Positions 27,576-40,747 are shown, counted from the stretch's first letter. The stretch: DNA of 64,000 bases from Pararhodobacter marinus (GCF_003122215.1 NZ_QEYD01000005.1:305376-369375), one strand, 5' to 3'. Made by a program: numbers and translations. The notes: a model not told the origin generated them from the sequence alone.

Positions 27576-28375
27576 GGGCGCGCACGGCCATCATCGCCGG
27601 GGCAGGGCGCCTGCCTGCCACGCTTGCCCGCGCTTTGCCCGAAGCGCTGATCTGCGCCCCCGCCGGCATCGCGCCCGAGGGGCTGAGCGTCGCACAGCCT
27701 TTCCATTTCGAGCGCCTCGTTCCCTTCCTGCGCGACCTGGGCAACCGCGGGATCGAAACCGTGGTCATGGCCGGCGCGATCGAACGCCCGAGCCTTGACC
27801 CCGCCTTGTTCGACCGCGACACCGCGCAGCTCGTCCCCGATCTGTTGCGCGCGATCCAGTCGGGCGATGACGGCGCTCTGCGCTGGGTGATCGGGCTGAT
27901 GGAAGAGTTCGACCTTCGGGTCGAGGGCGTGCCGCAGATCGCGCCCGACCTGCTGATCGCCGAAGGCCCCGCCACCGCCCGCGCTCCGAGCGCCGACGAG
28001 GCCGCCGATGCCGCGCGCGGCGCCGAGATCCTTGCCGCCCTCGCGCCGGTGGATGTGGGGCAGGGCTGCGTGATCTGTGCGGGACAGGCCATCGGGCTGG
28101 AAACGCTCTATGGCACCGACGCGATGCTCGCCGATGTCGGCCGCCACCGCCCGGAGCGCGCGCCGCACAAGGGCGGCACCTTCGTCAAGCGCGCCAAGGC
28201 CGGACAGGATCTGCGCGTCGACCTGCCCACGATCGGCCCGGCCACGATCGAGGCCGCGGCTCAGGCCGGCCTGACCGCCATCGCGCTGCAGCAGGGCCAT
28301 GTCATCGTGCTGGACCGTGACGCGGTCCTTGCCCGCGCCGACGCGGCCGGGATCGCGCTCTGGGGGATGGCGTGA
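27572..28375 (+). CDS. lpxI: UDP-2,3-diacylglucosamine pyrophosphatase LpxI
   Basis: 267 residues of the LpxI (DUF1009) family, the alphaproteobacterial alternative to LpxH. Features are AIIAGAGRLPATLARALPEA, GAIERPSLDP and RAPHKGGTFVKRAKAGQDLR near the C-terminus. It cleaves UDP-diacylglucosamine to lipid X. It sits between lpxA and lpxB with 4-bp overlaps at both ends. Confidence 0.96.
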   Translation: MRARTAIIAGAGRLPATLARALPEALICAPAGIAPEGLSVAQPFHFERLVPFLRDLGNRGIETVVMAGAIERPSLDPALFDRDTAQLVPDLLRAIQSGDDGALRWVIGLMEEFDLRVEGVPQIAPDLLIAEGPATARAPSADEAADAARGAEILAALAPVDVGQGCVICAGQAIGLETLYGTDAMLADVGRHRPERAPHKGGTFVKRAKAGQDLRVDLPTIGPATIEAAAQAGLTAIALQQGHVIVLDRDAVLARADAAGIALWGMA

Positions 28376-29532
28376 AGATTTTCGTCATCGCGGGCGAACC
28401 CTCGGGCGACGCGCTCGGCGGGGCGCTCATGGCGGGGCTGAGGACGCTGGCGCCGGATATCCGCTTCACCGGCATCGGCGGCACGCAGATGCAGGCGCAG
28501 GGCCTCTCCAGCCTGTTTCCGATGGACGAGCTTTCGGTCATGGGACTGGCCGAAATCCTGCCGAAGTATTTTCACCTCAAACGCCGGATCCGCGAAACCG
28601 CCGAGGCCATCGCCGCCGAGGCGCCCGACGCGGTGATCACCATCGACAGCCCGGATTTCTGCCTGCGCGTCCTGGCTCTGGCCCGTACCAAGGCGCCGAG
28701 GCTGAAGACCATCCATTACGTCGCGCCCTCGGTCTGGGCCTGGCGCCCGGGGCGCGCGGCGAAGATGGCGCGCCATGTCGACCATGTCTTGGCGCTCTTG
28801 CCCTTCGAGCCGCCCTACATGCGCGCTGCCGGCATGAGCTGCGATTTCGTGGGCCACCCGATCGCCGCCGAGCCCGTCGCCTCAATGGACGAAGCGCGCG
28901 CCTTCCGCGCGGCGCACGGCATCGCGGCCGAGGCGCCGCTGCTTCTGATGCTGCCCGGCTCTCGCAAGGGCGAGATCGAACGTCTGGGCCCGGTTTTTGC
29001 CGATACGCTCGCCCGGCTCGACGTGCCGGGCCTGCGCGTGGTCATTCCCACCGTGCCCGCGCGCGCCGGTCAGGTGCGCGCGCTGGCCCAGGACTGGCCC
29101 GGCGCGCCGGTGATCCTCGACGCGGCCAGCACGGCGCCCGATATCAAGCGCGCGGCCTTCCGCGCCGCCGATGCGGCGCTCGCGGCATCGGGCACCGTCT
29201 CGCTCGAACTGGCCGCCGCCGCGACGCCGATGGTCATCGCCTATCGCATGAACGCGCTGACCAGCGCGATCATCGCCCGGATGCTGCGCATCGACACGGT
29301 GACATTGGTCAATCTGGTTTCGGAAACCCGCAGCGTGCCGGAATTCCTGGGTCCCGAGTGCCGCCCCGACCGGATCGCGCCGGCGCTTCAGAGCCTGCTG
29401 GCCGATCCCGCCGCGCGCGCCGGCCAGCTGGAAGCGATGCACCTGACGATGACGCGGCTCGGTCGCGACGGCCCGCCCCCCGGCCTGCGTGCCGCGCAAT
29501 CGGTGCTGGCGGCCTGCGCCCCTCTGGCCTGA
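28372..29532 (+). CDS. lpxB: Lipid-A-disaccharide synthase LpxB
   Basis: 386 residues starting with GTG at 28372, overlapping the lpxI stop (GTGA). Motifs are IAGEPSGDALGGALM, HYVAPSVWAWRPGRAAKMA and LPGSRKGEIERLGP of the GT19 family. It joins lipid X with UDP-diacylglucosamine at the inner membrane. Its stop codon lies at the end of the first of three tandem 12-bp repeats. Confidence 0.97.
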   Translation: MKIFVIAGEPSGDALGGALMAGLRTLAPDIRFTGIGGTQMQAQGLSSLFPMDELSVMGLAEILPKYFHLKRRIRETAEAIAAEAPDAVITIDSPDFCLRVLALARTKAPRLKTIHYVAPSVWAWRPGRAAKMARHVDHVLALLPFEPPYMRAAGMSCDFVGHPIAAEPVASMDEARAFRAAHGIAAEAPLLLMLPGSRKGEIERLGPVFADTLARLDVPGLRVVIPTVPARAGQVRALAQDWPGAPVILDAASTAPDIKRAAFRAADAALAASGTVSLELAAAATPMVIAYRMNALTSAIIARMLRIDTVTLVNLVSETRSVPEFLGPECRPDRIAPALQSLLADPAARAGQLEAMHLTMTRLGRDGPPPGLRAAQSVLAACAPLA

Positions 29533-29556
29533 CCTCTGGCCTGACCTCTGGCCTGA
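29521..29556 (+). repeat. Three tandem copies of a 12-bp unit spanning the lpxB stop
   Basis: CCTCTGGCCTGA is repeated exactly three times (29521-29532, 29533-29544, 29545-29556) and encodes Pro-Leu-Ala-stop in each copy. It is the same architecture as the repeat at 14848-14883, with a different unit. Confidence 0.95.
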
Positions 29557-29578
29557 GCGTCTCTGGCAGAGCGCGGCC

Positions 29579-29601
29579 AAGGGGGGCTGTCTGCCCCCTT
29601 T
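29579..29601 (+). repeat. Fragment (F) of the gene-end stem-loop repeat, possible lpxB/mnmA terminator
   Basis: AAGGGGGGCTGTCTGCCCCCTTT forms a GC stem with flanking A and T runs. It matches the GGGGGCAGACAGCCCCC stem of the copy at 6.2 kb in reverse complement. It lies between the convergent lpxB and mnmA genes and can act on both. Confidence 0.65.
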
Positions 29602-29625
29602 CCCGACCTTCCGCCTGCGCGGCGC

Positions 29626-30765
29626 TCAGTATCCGCGCCAGATCCAGCCGCCACCCATCACCCGGCTGCCCTCGGGCGCGTAGAACACGCAGGCCTGACC
29701 GGGCGAGACGCCGTCCTCGGGCGTCAACAGCTCGACTTCGGCACTGGTGGGGCCGGTCGGGCGGATGATTGCCTCGCTGGGTTGCTTGGTCGAGCGGATG
29801 CGTACCCGTACCGGCCATTCCGCCGCGCTGTCGAAAGGCGCGTCGCCCAGCCAGTTGATCTCGCGCACCGGCACAAGCCGGGTCGACAGCGCCTCTTTCG
29901 GGCCCACCACGACGCGCTTGTTGTCCGCGTCGAGCCGCACCACGTAGAGCGGGTCGCTCAGGCCCCCGATGCCCAGGCCCCGGCGCTGGCCGATCGTGTA
30001 ATGGATCACGCCCCGGTGCTGGCCCAGCACCCGTCCCTCCATATCGACGATCTCGCCCGGATCGGCCGCGCCGGGGCGCAGTTTCTCGATCACCGCGGCG
30101 TAATCGCCGTTGGGCACGAAGCAGATGTCCTGGCTGTCGGGCTTGTCGGCCACGCCCAGCCCGTGTTTCGCGGCCAGCGCCCGCGTCTCGGCCTTCGAGG
30201 CCAGGTGCCCCAGCGGGAAGCGCAGGTAGTCGAGCTGTTCCTGCGTCGTCGAGAACAGGAAATACGACTGGTCGCGGGCGGGATCGGCGGCCATGTGCAG
30301 TTCGGCGCGCGCCTCGCCCTGACGGCGCTGGATGTAATGGCCCGTCGCCATGCAATCAGCGTCGAGATCGCGCGCGGTTTCCAGCAGGTCGCGGAATTTC
30401 ACCCGTTCGTTGCAACGGATGCAGGGCACCGGCGTGGCGCCGCCCAGGTAGCTGTCGGCGAATTCCTCGATCACCGCGTCGCGGAAGGTGTTCTCGTAGT
30501 CCAGCACGTAATGCGGGAATCCCAGCGTCTCAGCCACCCGGCGCGCATCGTGAATGTCGCGCCCGGCGCAGCAGGCGCCTTTCTTGGCCAGGGCCGCGCC
30601 GTGATCGTAGAGCTGCAGGGTGACGCCGATCACGTCATAGCCTTCGACGGCCAGTTCCGCGGCCACGACCGAGCTGTCGACGCCGCCCGACATGGCGACG
30701 ACCACCCGGGTTTCCGAGGGCGGCTTGGCAAATCCCAGTGAGTTCACGCCGATATCGCGTGCCAT
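29626..30765 (-). CDS. mnmA: tRNA 2-thiouridine(34) synthase MnmA
   Basis: 379 residues from ATG 30763-30765. An upstream ATG at 30813 would add 16 residues without a better ribosome binding site. The PP-loop is [17 protein letters not shown]. Catalytic cysteines are in [14 protein letters not shown] and [12 protein letters not shown]. It adds sulfur to U34 of tRNAs for Lys, Glu and Gln. It is convergent with lpxB and divergent from sciP. Confidence 0.97.
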   Translation of the reverse strand: MARDIGVNSLGFAKPPSETRVVVAMSGGVDSSVVAAELAVEGYDVIGVTLQLYDHGAALAKKGACCAGRDIHDARRVAETLGFPHYVLDYENTFRDAVIEEFADSYLGGATPVPCIRCNERVKFRDLLETARDLDADCMATGHYIQRRQGEARAELHMAADPARDQSYFLFSTTQEQLDYLRFPLGHLASKAETRALAAKHGLGVADKPDSQDICFVPNGDYAAVIEKLRPGAADPGEIVDMEGRVLGQHRGVIHYTIGQRRGLGIGGLSDPLYVVRLDADNKRVVVGPKEALSTRLVPVREINWLGDAPFDSAAEWPVRVRIRSTKQPSEAIIRPTGPTSAEVELLTPEDGVSPGQACVFYAPEGSRVMGGGWIWRGY

Positions 30766-30920
30766 GCTGAATCCCGATCGATTGCGGAGGTTTGGACGGC
30801 TTTCGCGCGACATATAGTAAAATGCGCCACACTCTCAAGCCCCGGGCCCCGTTCTGATCAACAGCTCCTTAAGCCTGCCTTGCCACCCTGCGGGCGGGAT
30901 GAAGGAAAGGGGTAAGGCCC

Positions 30921-31199
30921 ATGTTCTTGAAGAAAATCGACGGACCGCGCGCGGTGACCCTGCCCGATGGCAGCGTGATCAGCCGCGCGGACCTGCCGCC
31001 CGCCGGGACCTGTCGCTGGGTGGCCAGCCGGAAGGCCATCGTGGTGAAGGCCGTGCTGCACGGGTTGATCAGCCGCGAAGACGCGCTCGATCGCTATGGA
31101 TTGTCGGACGAGGAATTCGATGCCTGGACCTCCGCCGTTTCGCAACACGGGGTCGATGCGCTGAAAGTCACCGCGCTGCAAAAATATCGACAAATTTAA
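30921..31199 (+). CDS. sciP: CtrA inhibitor SciP (DUF1153)
   Basis: 92 residues. The helical DNA-binding-like core is visible in GTCRWVASRKAIVVKAVLHG and DALDRYGLSDEEFDAW. In Caulobacter SciP binds CtrA and blocks its activation of target promoters. It sits 91 bp upstream of ctrA on the same strand, which supports a linked regulatory module. Confidence 0.94.
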   Translation: MFLKKIDGPRAVTLPDGSVISRADLPPAGTCRWVASRKAIVVKAVLHGLISREDALDRYGLSDEEFDAWTSAVSQHGVDALKVTALQKYRQI

Positions 31200-31226
31200 G
31201 GGGAAAGGCCATCCTCAACGGTAAGG

Positions 31227-31242
31227 GTAACCGCGCGTTAAC
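31227..31242 (+). promoter_or_regulatory. CtrA-box-like site upstream of ctrA
   Basis: GTAA-CCGCGCG-TTAAC fits the CtrA consensus TTAA-N7-TTAAC in 8 of 9 fixed positions and lies 49 bp before the ctrA start. CtrA autoregulation is known in related bacteria. Use here is inferred. Confidence 0.6.
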
Positions 31243-31290
31243 GAATTCGGGCGAAGGTAGGTCCGATCACGTCATTGTGGAGGCCGAGTA

Positions 31291-32004
31291 ATGCGAGTGC
31301 TTTTGGTAGAAGACGATGCGACCACGTCGCGCAGTATCGAACTGATGCTCGGCCACGCCAATTTCAACGTCTATTGCACCGATCTGGGCGAAGAGGCGAT
31401 CGAACTCGGCAAGCTCTACGATTACGACCTTATCCTGCTCGACCTCAATCTTCCCGACATGGCGGGGCTTGAAGTGCTGCGGCAGATCCGTCTGGCCCGG
31501 GTCAACACGCCGATCCTGATCCTCACCGGCGAGGAAAGCACCGATGCCAAGCTCAAGGGGTTCGGTCAGGGAGCCGACGATTACATGACCAAGCCCTTTC
31601 ATCGCGACGAACTGGTGGCGCGCATCCACGCCATCATCCGCCGCAGCCAGGGCCACGCGCAGGCGCTTATCCATACCGGGCGGATTTCCGTCAATCTCGA
31701 TGCCAAGACGGTCGAAGTGGACGGCAAATCCGTGCATCTGACCGGCAAGGAATACCAGATGCTCGAATTGCTGAGCCTCAGAAAGGGCACCACCCTGACC
31801 AAAGAGATGTTTCTGAACCATCTCTATGGCGGGATGGACGAACCCGAATTGAAGATCATCGACGTCTTCATCTGCAAGCTGCGCAAGAAACTCGCCGAAG
31901 CGACGGGGGGCGAGAATTACATCGATACCGTCTGGGGCCGCGGCTATGTGCTGCGCGACCCGGTGGCGGGGGCGGGGCGCGCGCATCAGGCCGCCAGCGC
32001 GTAA
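31291..32004 (+). CDS. ctrA: Cell-cycle response regulator CtrA
   Basis: 237 residues: receiver domain 1-115 with phosphorylation site D51 ([11 protein letters not shown]) and acidic pair DD8-9, then an OmpR-type winged helix ([18 protein letters not shown] and [17 protein letters not shown]). It is nearly identical in layout to Caulobacter CtrA. In Rhodobacteraceae CtrA mainly controls motility and gene transfer agents rather than being essential. Regulation by SciP and by a CtrA box directly upstream is suggested. The C-terminal Ala-rich tail ends QAASA. Confidence 0.98.
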   Translation: MRVLLVEDDATTSRSIELMLGHANFNVYCTDLGEEAIELGKLYDYDLILLDLNLPDMAGLEVLRQIRLARVNTPILILTGEESTDAKLKGFGQGADDYMTKPFHRDELVARIHAIIRRSQGHAQALIHTGRISVNLDAKTVEVDGKSVHLTGKEYQMLELLSLRKGTTLTKEMFLNHLYGGMDEPELKIIDVFICKLRKKLAEATGGENYIDTVWGRGYVLRDPVAGAGRAHQAASA

Positions 32005-32012
32005 GATCTTAG

Positions 32013-36457
<4,445 letters not shown>

Positions 36458-36461
36458 TCCC

Positions 36462-36518
36462 CTTTTGTTCACAAAAGTTCTTGCATTGATCGCAGGAAAA
36501 TGAGAACAAAAAGATAAC
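36462..36518 (+). promoter_or_regulatory. AT-rich control region with palindrome and LexA-like half-sites
   Basis: CTTTTGTTCACAAAAG (36462-36477) has 7-bp perfect arms. GAAC-AAAAAGA-TAAC (36504-36518) matches the alphaproteobacterial LexA pattern GAAC-N7-GAAC in 7 of 8 bases. GTTC-N6-GTTC at 36467-36480 is one base short of the spacing. The site lies 17-73 bp before a small membrane-protein gene. Confidence 0.45.
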
Positions 36519-36534
36519 AAAAGGGAGATACGCT

Positions 36535-36663
36535 ATGCGACAGCTACTTCGTCAGATCTCTGCCCCGCGCGATGAGCGGCTTGCGATGGCCACGGATGCG
36601 GCTGGAGTCGTCGCCTTGTTCGTCTTGTTCTATGTCGCCCTGCATCTGCCCGCCCTGGGCTGA
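36535..36663 (+). CDS. Small single-span membrane protein, 42 residues
   Basis: ATG 36535 to TGA 36661-36663 has AAGGGAG 7 nt upstream. The product has a polar, charged start (MRQLLRQISAPRDERLAMAT) and one hydrophobic helix (GVVALFVLFYVALHLP). It has its own AT-rich promoter region and a strong terminator, so it is a free-standing transcript. I do not recognise a family. The LexA-like half-sites and location after recG raise the idea of a damage-induced membrane peptide, by analogy with Caulobacter SidA. This is inference only. Confidence 0.75.
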   Translation: MRQLLRQISAPRDERLAMATDAAGVVALFVLFYVALHLPALG

Positions 36664-36749
36664 GCGATCCCCTTTCTCAGCTTTTTCTGCCCAGCGGTCT
36701 GGCGCGGCCCGTCTGTCCCGGTGCCCCGACCCATCCAGACACGCCACTG

Positions 36750-36781
36750 GCCGCCGCGTTTTTCACGCGGCGGCATTTTTC
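36750..36781 (+). terminator. Rho-independent terminator after the 42-residue gene
   Basis: GCCGCCGCG (36750-36758) pairs perfectly with CGCGGCGGC (36766-36774) and is followed by ATTTTTC. The 11-mer TTTTTCTTAGG is then duplicated in tandem (36776-36797). Confidence 0.88.
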
Positions 36782-36812
36782 TTAGGTTTTTCTTAGGAAA
36801 TGCGCGCCACGA

Positions 36813-37256
36813 TCACGAGGCGCGAGCGGCTTCGGCGGCCTCGGCCGCGGCCTGAACCGACAAAAGAATCGAGGCGTGGCGATTCTTGAACTCCCGGGCC
36901 GGGATCAGGGCCTCGTATCCGTCGAAGGGCGCGGCGGGGACAGGCCCGTCCTTTTTCAGCATGGCTTCAAGGTCGCGCGCCGCGGCCTGAAGCTCCTCGG
37001 CGCTGCGGCCCATGACCGCGTCGCCCAAGACTGCGGCCGAAGCCTGTCCAAGCGCGCAGGCCTTGACTTCTTGCGCGAAGCGGCTCACGCGGCCGTCCGT
37101 CATGTCCAGATCGACTGTCACCGTCGACCCACAGAGAGGAGATCGTTTCTTCACACTTGCCTGCGGGCTGTCCAGACGTCCCAGATGCGGGATCTCGGCG
37201 GCGAGCCCGAGGATCCTGTTCGAATACAGCTTGATCAGATCGGAGGATTCAGACAC
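36813..37256 (-). CDS. SufU/NifU-like iron-sulfur scaffold family protein
   Basis: 147 residues from GTG 37254-37256, with AGGAG 8 nt upstream. ATG starts further upstream (frame to 37346) are not supported. The fold is recognisable from KKRSPLCGSTVTVDLDM and VKACALGQASAAVLGDAVMG. Cysteines at 42 and 67 match SufU C41 and C66. The Asp two residues after the first Cys is Ser, and the third Cys position (about 127) is His in KNRHASILL, so two of four SufU metal ligands differ. It is divergent from hisI, with 34 bp between them. Confidence 0.82.
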   Translation of the reverse strand: MSESSDLIKLYSNRILGLAAEIPHLGRLDSPQASVKKRSPLCGSTVTVDLDMTDGRVSRFAQEVKACALGQASAAVLGDAVMGRSAEELQAAARDLEAMLKKDGPVPAAPFDGYEALIPAREFKNRHASILLSVQAAAEAAEAARAS

Positions 37257-37290
37257 TTCATGCGCTCCTGTTGAGCAAAGGATATAGACC

Positions 37291-37650
37291 ATGCCCTTCG
37301 ATCCGCAATCCCTGCGCTTTGACGACAAAGGTCTCATTCCCGTCATTGCTCAGGATCACGCCACGGGCGAGGTACTGATGATGGCCTGGATGAATGCCGA
37401 AGCTGTGGGCCGGACATTGGCAAGCGGCCAGGTCACCTATTGGTCGCGCTCGCGGCAGGCCTTCTGGATCAAGGGCGAGACGTCGGGCCACATTCAGCGG
37501 CTTGTGGATCTGCGGGTCGATTGCGATAGCGATTGTCTGCTGGTTCTGGTCGATCAGACCGGGCCTGCCTGCCACACCAACCGGCGGAGCTGTTTCTATA
37601 CGGCGATCCGGGAGGGCGAACCTGTCGAATTGATGCAGCCCGAAGGCTGA
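37291..37650 (+). CDS. hisI: Phosphoribosyl-AMP cyclohydrolase HisI
   Basis: 119 residues. The metal-binding segment VDCDSDCLLVLVDQTGPACH and the NRRSCFY motif are diagnostic, and YWSRSRQAFWIKGETSGH is conserved. It opens the purine ring in the third step of histidine synthesis. It is the monofunctional form without a HisE domain, and other his genes are elsewhere. The stop lies in GGCTGAGGGCGC, the same 12-mer that is triplicated at 14.85 kb. Confidence 0.97.
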   Translation: MPFDPQSLRFDDKGLIPVIAQDHATGEVLMMAWMNAEAVGRTLASGQVTYWSRSRQAFWIKGETSGHIQRLVDLRVDCDSDCLLVLVDQTGPACHTNRRSCFYTAIREGEPVELMQPEG

Positions 37651-37802
37651 GGGCGCAGAGCGCAGAGCGCGTCGTGGCTTCGGGCCGAGACATGCAATCG
37701 TGCCAGGGGCGTAGCCGCTTTGGCCGGAACTTGAGTCGTCGAAGGCCGTGACGACCTAGCGTCCACAAGCGCCAGAGATCGGGCGCGACGCGTGCAGGGC
37801 GC

Positions 37803-38642
37803 TTAGCTGTCTAGCCCGACCATCCGGCGAATATCGTCGGGCGTCGCGCCCTCCGCGCGGTAGAGAGCGATGGCGCGGGACGCGTCGCGTTTGGCCAACC
37901 GTTTGCCCTGTTCGTCACGGATCAGGCGATGGTGGTGATAGTCGGGCACGGGCAGTCCCAGAAGCTTTTGCAGAACGGCATGGATCGCCGTGGCCTCGAA
38001 CAGATCCGCGCCGCGTGTCACCAGCGTGACGTCCTGCGCCGCGTCATCGACGCAGACGGCCAGATGATAGGACGTACCGATATCGCGCCGGGCGAGCACC
38101 ACGTCGCCCACCTGCGTGCATAGCCAGTCGGGCGCGAAGTCGTGGCGCCCGGAATGGAGCGGGCCGATCTCGGTGAACCCCACCGCGCCGGTGATCGCGA
38201 CCGCCCGCGTCATATTCAGCCGGATCGCCGCGCCGGGGTGATCATGGCCGGCATCACGGCAGGTTCCGGGATAGACCGGGCCATCGGGGCCGATGAGCGG
38301 CGCGCCTTCCTGTGGCGCGGCGAGGGCGGCGCGGATATCCCCGCGCGTGCAGGTGCAGCGATAGGTGACGCCCATCGCCTCAAGGCTTGCCAGCGCGGCG
38401 TCGTAGGCAGGGCGTCGGTCGGATTGGCGCAGGACAGGCTCGGGCCAGGACAAGCCCAGCCAGCGCAGATCGTCGTAGATCTGGGTCTCGAAAGCGGGTG
38501 TCGAGCGGGCGGTGTCGATATCCTCGATCCGCAACAGGAAGCGCCCACCAGCTTTTCGCGCCAGCGCATCGGCCGTCAGGGCAGAGAATGCATGGCCCAG
38601 ATGCAGCGGGCCGGTGGGCGAGGGGGCGAAACGCGTGATCAC
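37803..38642 (-). CDS. gluQ: Glutamyl-Q tRNA(Asp) synthetase GluQRS
   Basis: 279 residues. The HIGH-like motif is PTGPLHLGHAFSAL, and KMSKS corresponds to GKRLAKRDASRA. A zinc site is suggested by YRCTCTRGD and YPGTCRD. It is a shortened glutamyl-tRNA synthetase without an anticodon-binding domain. It attaches Glu to queuosine in tRNA-Asp. It follows trmFO by 10 bp on the same strand. Confidence 0.95.
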   Translation of the reverse strand: MITRFAPSPTGPLHLGHAFSALTADALARKAGGRFLLRIEDIDTARSTPAFETQIYDDLRWLGLSWPEPVLRQSDRRPAYDAALASLEAMGVTYRCTCTRGDIRAALAAPQEGAPLIGPDGPVYPGTCRDAGHDHPGAAIRLNMTRAVAITGAVGFTEIGPLHSGRHDFAPDWLCTQVGDVVLARRDIGTSYHLAVCVDDAAQDVTLVTRGADLFEATAIHAVLQKLLGLPVPDYHHHRLIRDEQGKRLAKRDASRAIALYRAEGATPDDIRRMVGLDS

Positions 38643-38652
38643 GCCTGCCCCC

Positions 38653-40008
38653 TCAGACCCCCACGGATACCGGGGCCGAGGCCAGCCAGTCCGAGAACGC
38701 CTCTTTCGCGCGGTCGGTATAGCCTTTGTAGCGATCCTTGCGCCCGCGACGGCCGCCCTTCATGTCGATGGGCGGGAACAGGCCGAAATTCACGTTCATC
38801 GGCTGGAAGGTCTTGGCGTCCGCGTCGCCGGTGATATGCGCGATCAACGCCCCCATCGCGGTGACGCGGGGCGGCGGCGGCAGCATCTGGCCGGCGATCT
38901 CGGCCGCGGCGAGCCGTCCGGCGACAAGCCCCATCGCGGCGCTTTCGACATACCCCTCGACGCCCGTGACCTGACCGGCGAAGCGCAGATTGGGACGCGA
39001 GCGCAGGCGCATCTGGTCGTCCAGAAGCGTGGGGGAGTTCAGGAAGGTGTTGCGGTGAATGCCGCCCAGCCGCGCGAAGCCCGCCTCCTGCAGGCCGGGG
39101 ATCATGCGAAACACCTCGACCTGCGCGCCGTATTTCATCTTGGTCTGGAAGCCCACGATATTATAGAGCGTTCCCAGCGCGTTATCGCGGCGAAGCTGGA
39201 CGACGGCATAGGGTTTGTTGGTCGGATCGTTGGCATTGGTCAGGCCCACGGGCTTCATCGGCCCGTGACGCAGCGTCTCGCGCCCGCGCTCGGCCATGAC
39301 CTCGATCGGCAGGCAGCCGTCAAAATAGCCGGCGGTCTCGCCCTCGCGGAACTCAGCCTTGTCGGCGGCGAGCAGTGCGTCGATGAAGGCCTCGTACTGG
39401 TCCTTGGTCATCGGGCAGTTCAGGTACGCCTTGCGCTCGTCTTCGGTCTCGCCCTTGTCGTAGCGCGACTGGAACCACGCCTGGCTCAGGTCGATCGTAT
39501 CGAAATGCACGATAGGGGCAATGGCATCGAAGAAGGCGAGCGATTCGGTCCCCGTCTCGGCGCGGATCGCCTGTGCCAGCGCGTCCGAGGTCAGCGGGCC
39601 GGTCGCGACGATCCAGTGTCCCTGATCGGGCAGCCGGGTGATCTCGCCCGGCTCCACGCGGATGAGGGGATGCGCGCGCAGGCGCTCGGTCACCGCCTGC
39701 GCGAAAGCCTCGCGATCGACGGCCAGCGCGCCGCCCGCCGGCAGCGCATGGCGGTCGGCCATTTCCATCAGCAACCCGCCCGCCGCGCGCATTTCCCAAT
39801 GCAGCAGCCCCACGGCATTGCGTTCGTCATCATCCGAGCGGAAGGAGTTCGAGCAGACCATCTCGGCGAAATTGCCGGTCTGGTGCGCGAAGGTCCCGAT
39901 TTGCGGGCGCATTTCGTGCAAGACAACCGGGATGCCTGCCTGCGCGGCCTGCCATGCGGCTTCGGACCCGGCCATGCCGCCGCCGACGATATGGAGTTCC
40001 TGTGTCAT
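38653..40008 (-). CDS. trmFO: Methylenetetrahydrofolate-tRNA (uracil-5-)-methyltransferase TrmFO
   Basis: 451 residues. The FAD motif is [17 protein letters not shown], and [12 protein letters not shown] contains a conserved cysteine. [18 protein letters not shown] and [12 protein letters not shown] are family hallmarks. It forms m5U54 in the tRNA T-loop using methylene-THF and FAD. It precedes gluQ in one transcript. Confidence 0.96.
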   Translation of the reverse strand: MTQELHIVGGGMAGSEAAWQAAQAGIPVVLHEMRPQIGTFAHQTGNFAEMVCSNSFRSDDDERNAVGLLHWEMRAAGGLLMEMADRHALPAGGALAVDREAFAQAVTERLRAHPLIRVEPGEITRLPDQGHWIVATGPLTSDALAQAIRAETGTESLAFFDAIAPIVHFDTIDLSQAWFQSRYDKGETEDERKAYLNCPMTKDQYEAFIDALLAADKAEFREGETAGYFDGCLPIEVMAERGRETLRHGPMKPVGLTNANDPTNKPYAVVQLRRDNALGTLYNIVGFQTKMKYGAQVEVFRMIPGLQEAGFARLGGIHRNTFLNSPTLLDDQMRLRSRPNLRFAGQVTGVEGYVESAAMGLVAGRLAAAEIAGQMLPPPPRVTAMGALIAHITGDADAKTFQPMNVNFGLFPPIDMKGGRRGRKDRYKGYTDRAKEAFSDWLASAPVSVGV

Positions 40009-40040
40009 GCCCGGTCAGATAGCCGTGCGTGGGCACAAAG

Positions 40041-40063
40041 GAAAGGGGGCGTGGCGCCCCCTT
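40041..40063 (-). terminator. Terminator between the 78-residue gene and trmFO
   Basis: AAGGGGGCG (40043-40051) pairs with CGCCCCCTT (40055-40063) around TGG. On the minus strand the stem is followed by TTTCCTTTG. Confidence 0.72.
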
Positions 40064-40080
40064 CGTTTTCGTGTCGTCGT

Positions 40081-40317
40081 TTACTCTGTCGCCGGCGGCG
40101 TCTGGGTGGTGCCCGCGGGCTCGCCCGCCGAGATGCCCCCGACCTGTGTACCGGCCTCTTCAACCGAGGCGGCGGTCGGCGTGGCGTCATCGGGATTGGG
40201 CCAGAAAGCGAAAACGATGGCCGCCAGAACGGCCAGCGCGATGGCAATGGTGATGCCGGTCAGCGCCGGGCTATGGCGCTTCGCCTGACGCTCGACATTG
40301 GTCTGCGGTGCGGTCAT
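40081..40317 (-). CDS. Small membrane-anchored protein, 78 residues
   Basis: The start ATG 40315-40317 has AGGAG 7 nt upstream. A polar N-terminus is followed by one membrane helix (ITIAIALAVLAAIVFAFWP) and an acidic, Thr/Ala/Gly/Pro-rich tail, presumably periplasmic. I recognise no catalytic motif. It lies between the DUF6614-like gene and trmFO and has its own terminator. The function is unknown. Confidence 0.78.
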   Translation of the reverse strand: MTAPQTNVERQAKRHSPALTGITIAIALAVLAAIVFAFWPNPDDATPTAASVEEAGTQVGGISAGEPAGTTQTPPATE

Positions 40318-40367
40318 GGAAATTCTCCTTTCCATGGAACAACGCACAACAATGGCGGGGGTTCCGT

Positions 40368-40718
40368 TCACAAAAGGCTCATCCGCTCCACCCGTTCGGG
40401 ATCGGGATAGGGGCGGTAGAGCCCGGTATCGACGTGCTGGATATGCTGGTGCATCTGTTCATAAAGCTCTACCGCTTCTTCGTTCGCGCGGCCCAGATAG
40501 CGGAAGGCGGCATCCAGCATCGCCAGGTCCTCGACCTCGATCTCCAGCAGGAAATCGGCGCAATCGTCGCCCCCCAGCCGCAGCTTGATGCGCATGAGCC
40601 GCCAGGTCAGGATCCGCCCTTCGCGCTGCAGAAGCGACAGCCACTGGTCCAGCGCATGGGCGAAGGTCAGCGCCTTCGCGGTGGGTTTGAGGTCGATCAT
40701 ACAATGGTAAACGTTCAT
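40368..40718 (-). CDS. Hypothetical protein, probably DUF6614 family
   Basis: 116 residues from ATG 40716-40718 (MNVYHCMIDLKPTAKALTF). The sequence is soluble with a ferredoxin-like alternation of strands and helices, ending PYPDPERVERMSLL. I believe it belongs to a family restricted to Rhodobacteraceae-like bacteria, but the assignment is from memory of the sequence pattern. The function is unknown. Its start codon lies in a perfect 10-bp stem (see 40716-40747). It is downstream of gyrA. Confidence 0.7.
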   Translation of the reverse strand: MNVYHCMIDLKPTAKALTFAHALDQWLSLLQREGRILTWRLMRIKLRLGGDDCADFLLEIEVEDLAMLDAAFRYLGRANEEAVELYEQMHQHIQHVDTGLYRPYPDPERVERMSLL

Positions 40719-40747
40719 GGCCGGGCCCCTTCCGAGACCCGGCCATG
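40716..40747 (-). promoter_or_regulatory. Stem-loop that encloses ribosome binding site and start codon
   Basis: On the minus strand CATGGCCGGG and CCCGGCCATG form a perfect 10-bp stem with loop TCTCGGAAGGGG. The GGAAGGGG ribosome binding site is in the loop and the ATG of the DUF6614-like gene is in the 3' arm. It could control translation or end gyrA transcription, though no T run follows. Confidence 0.6.
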
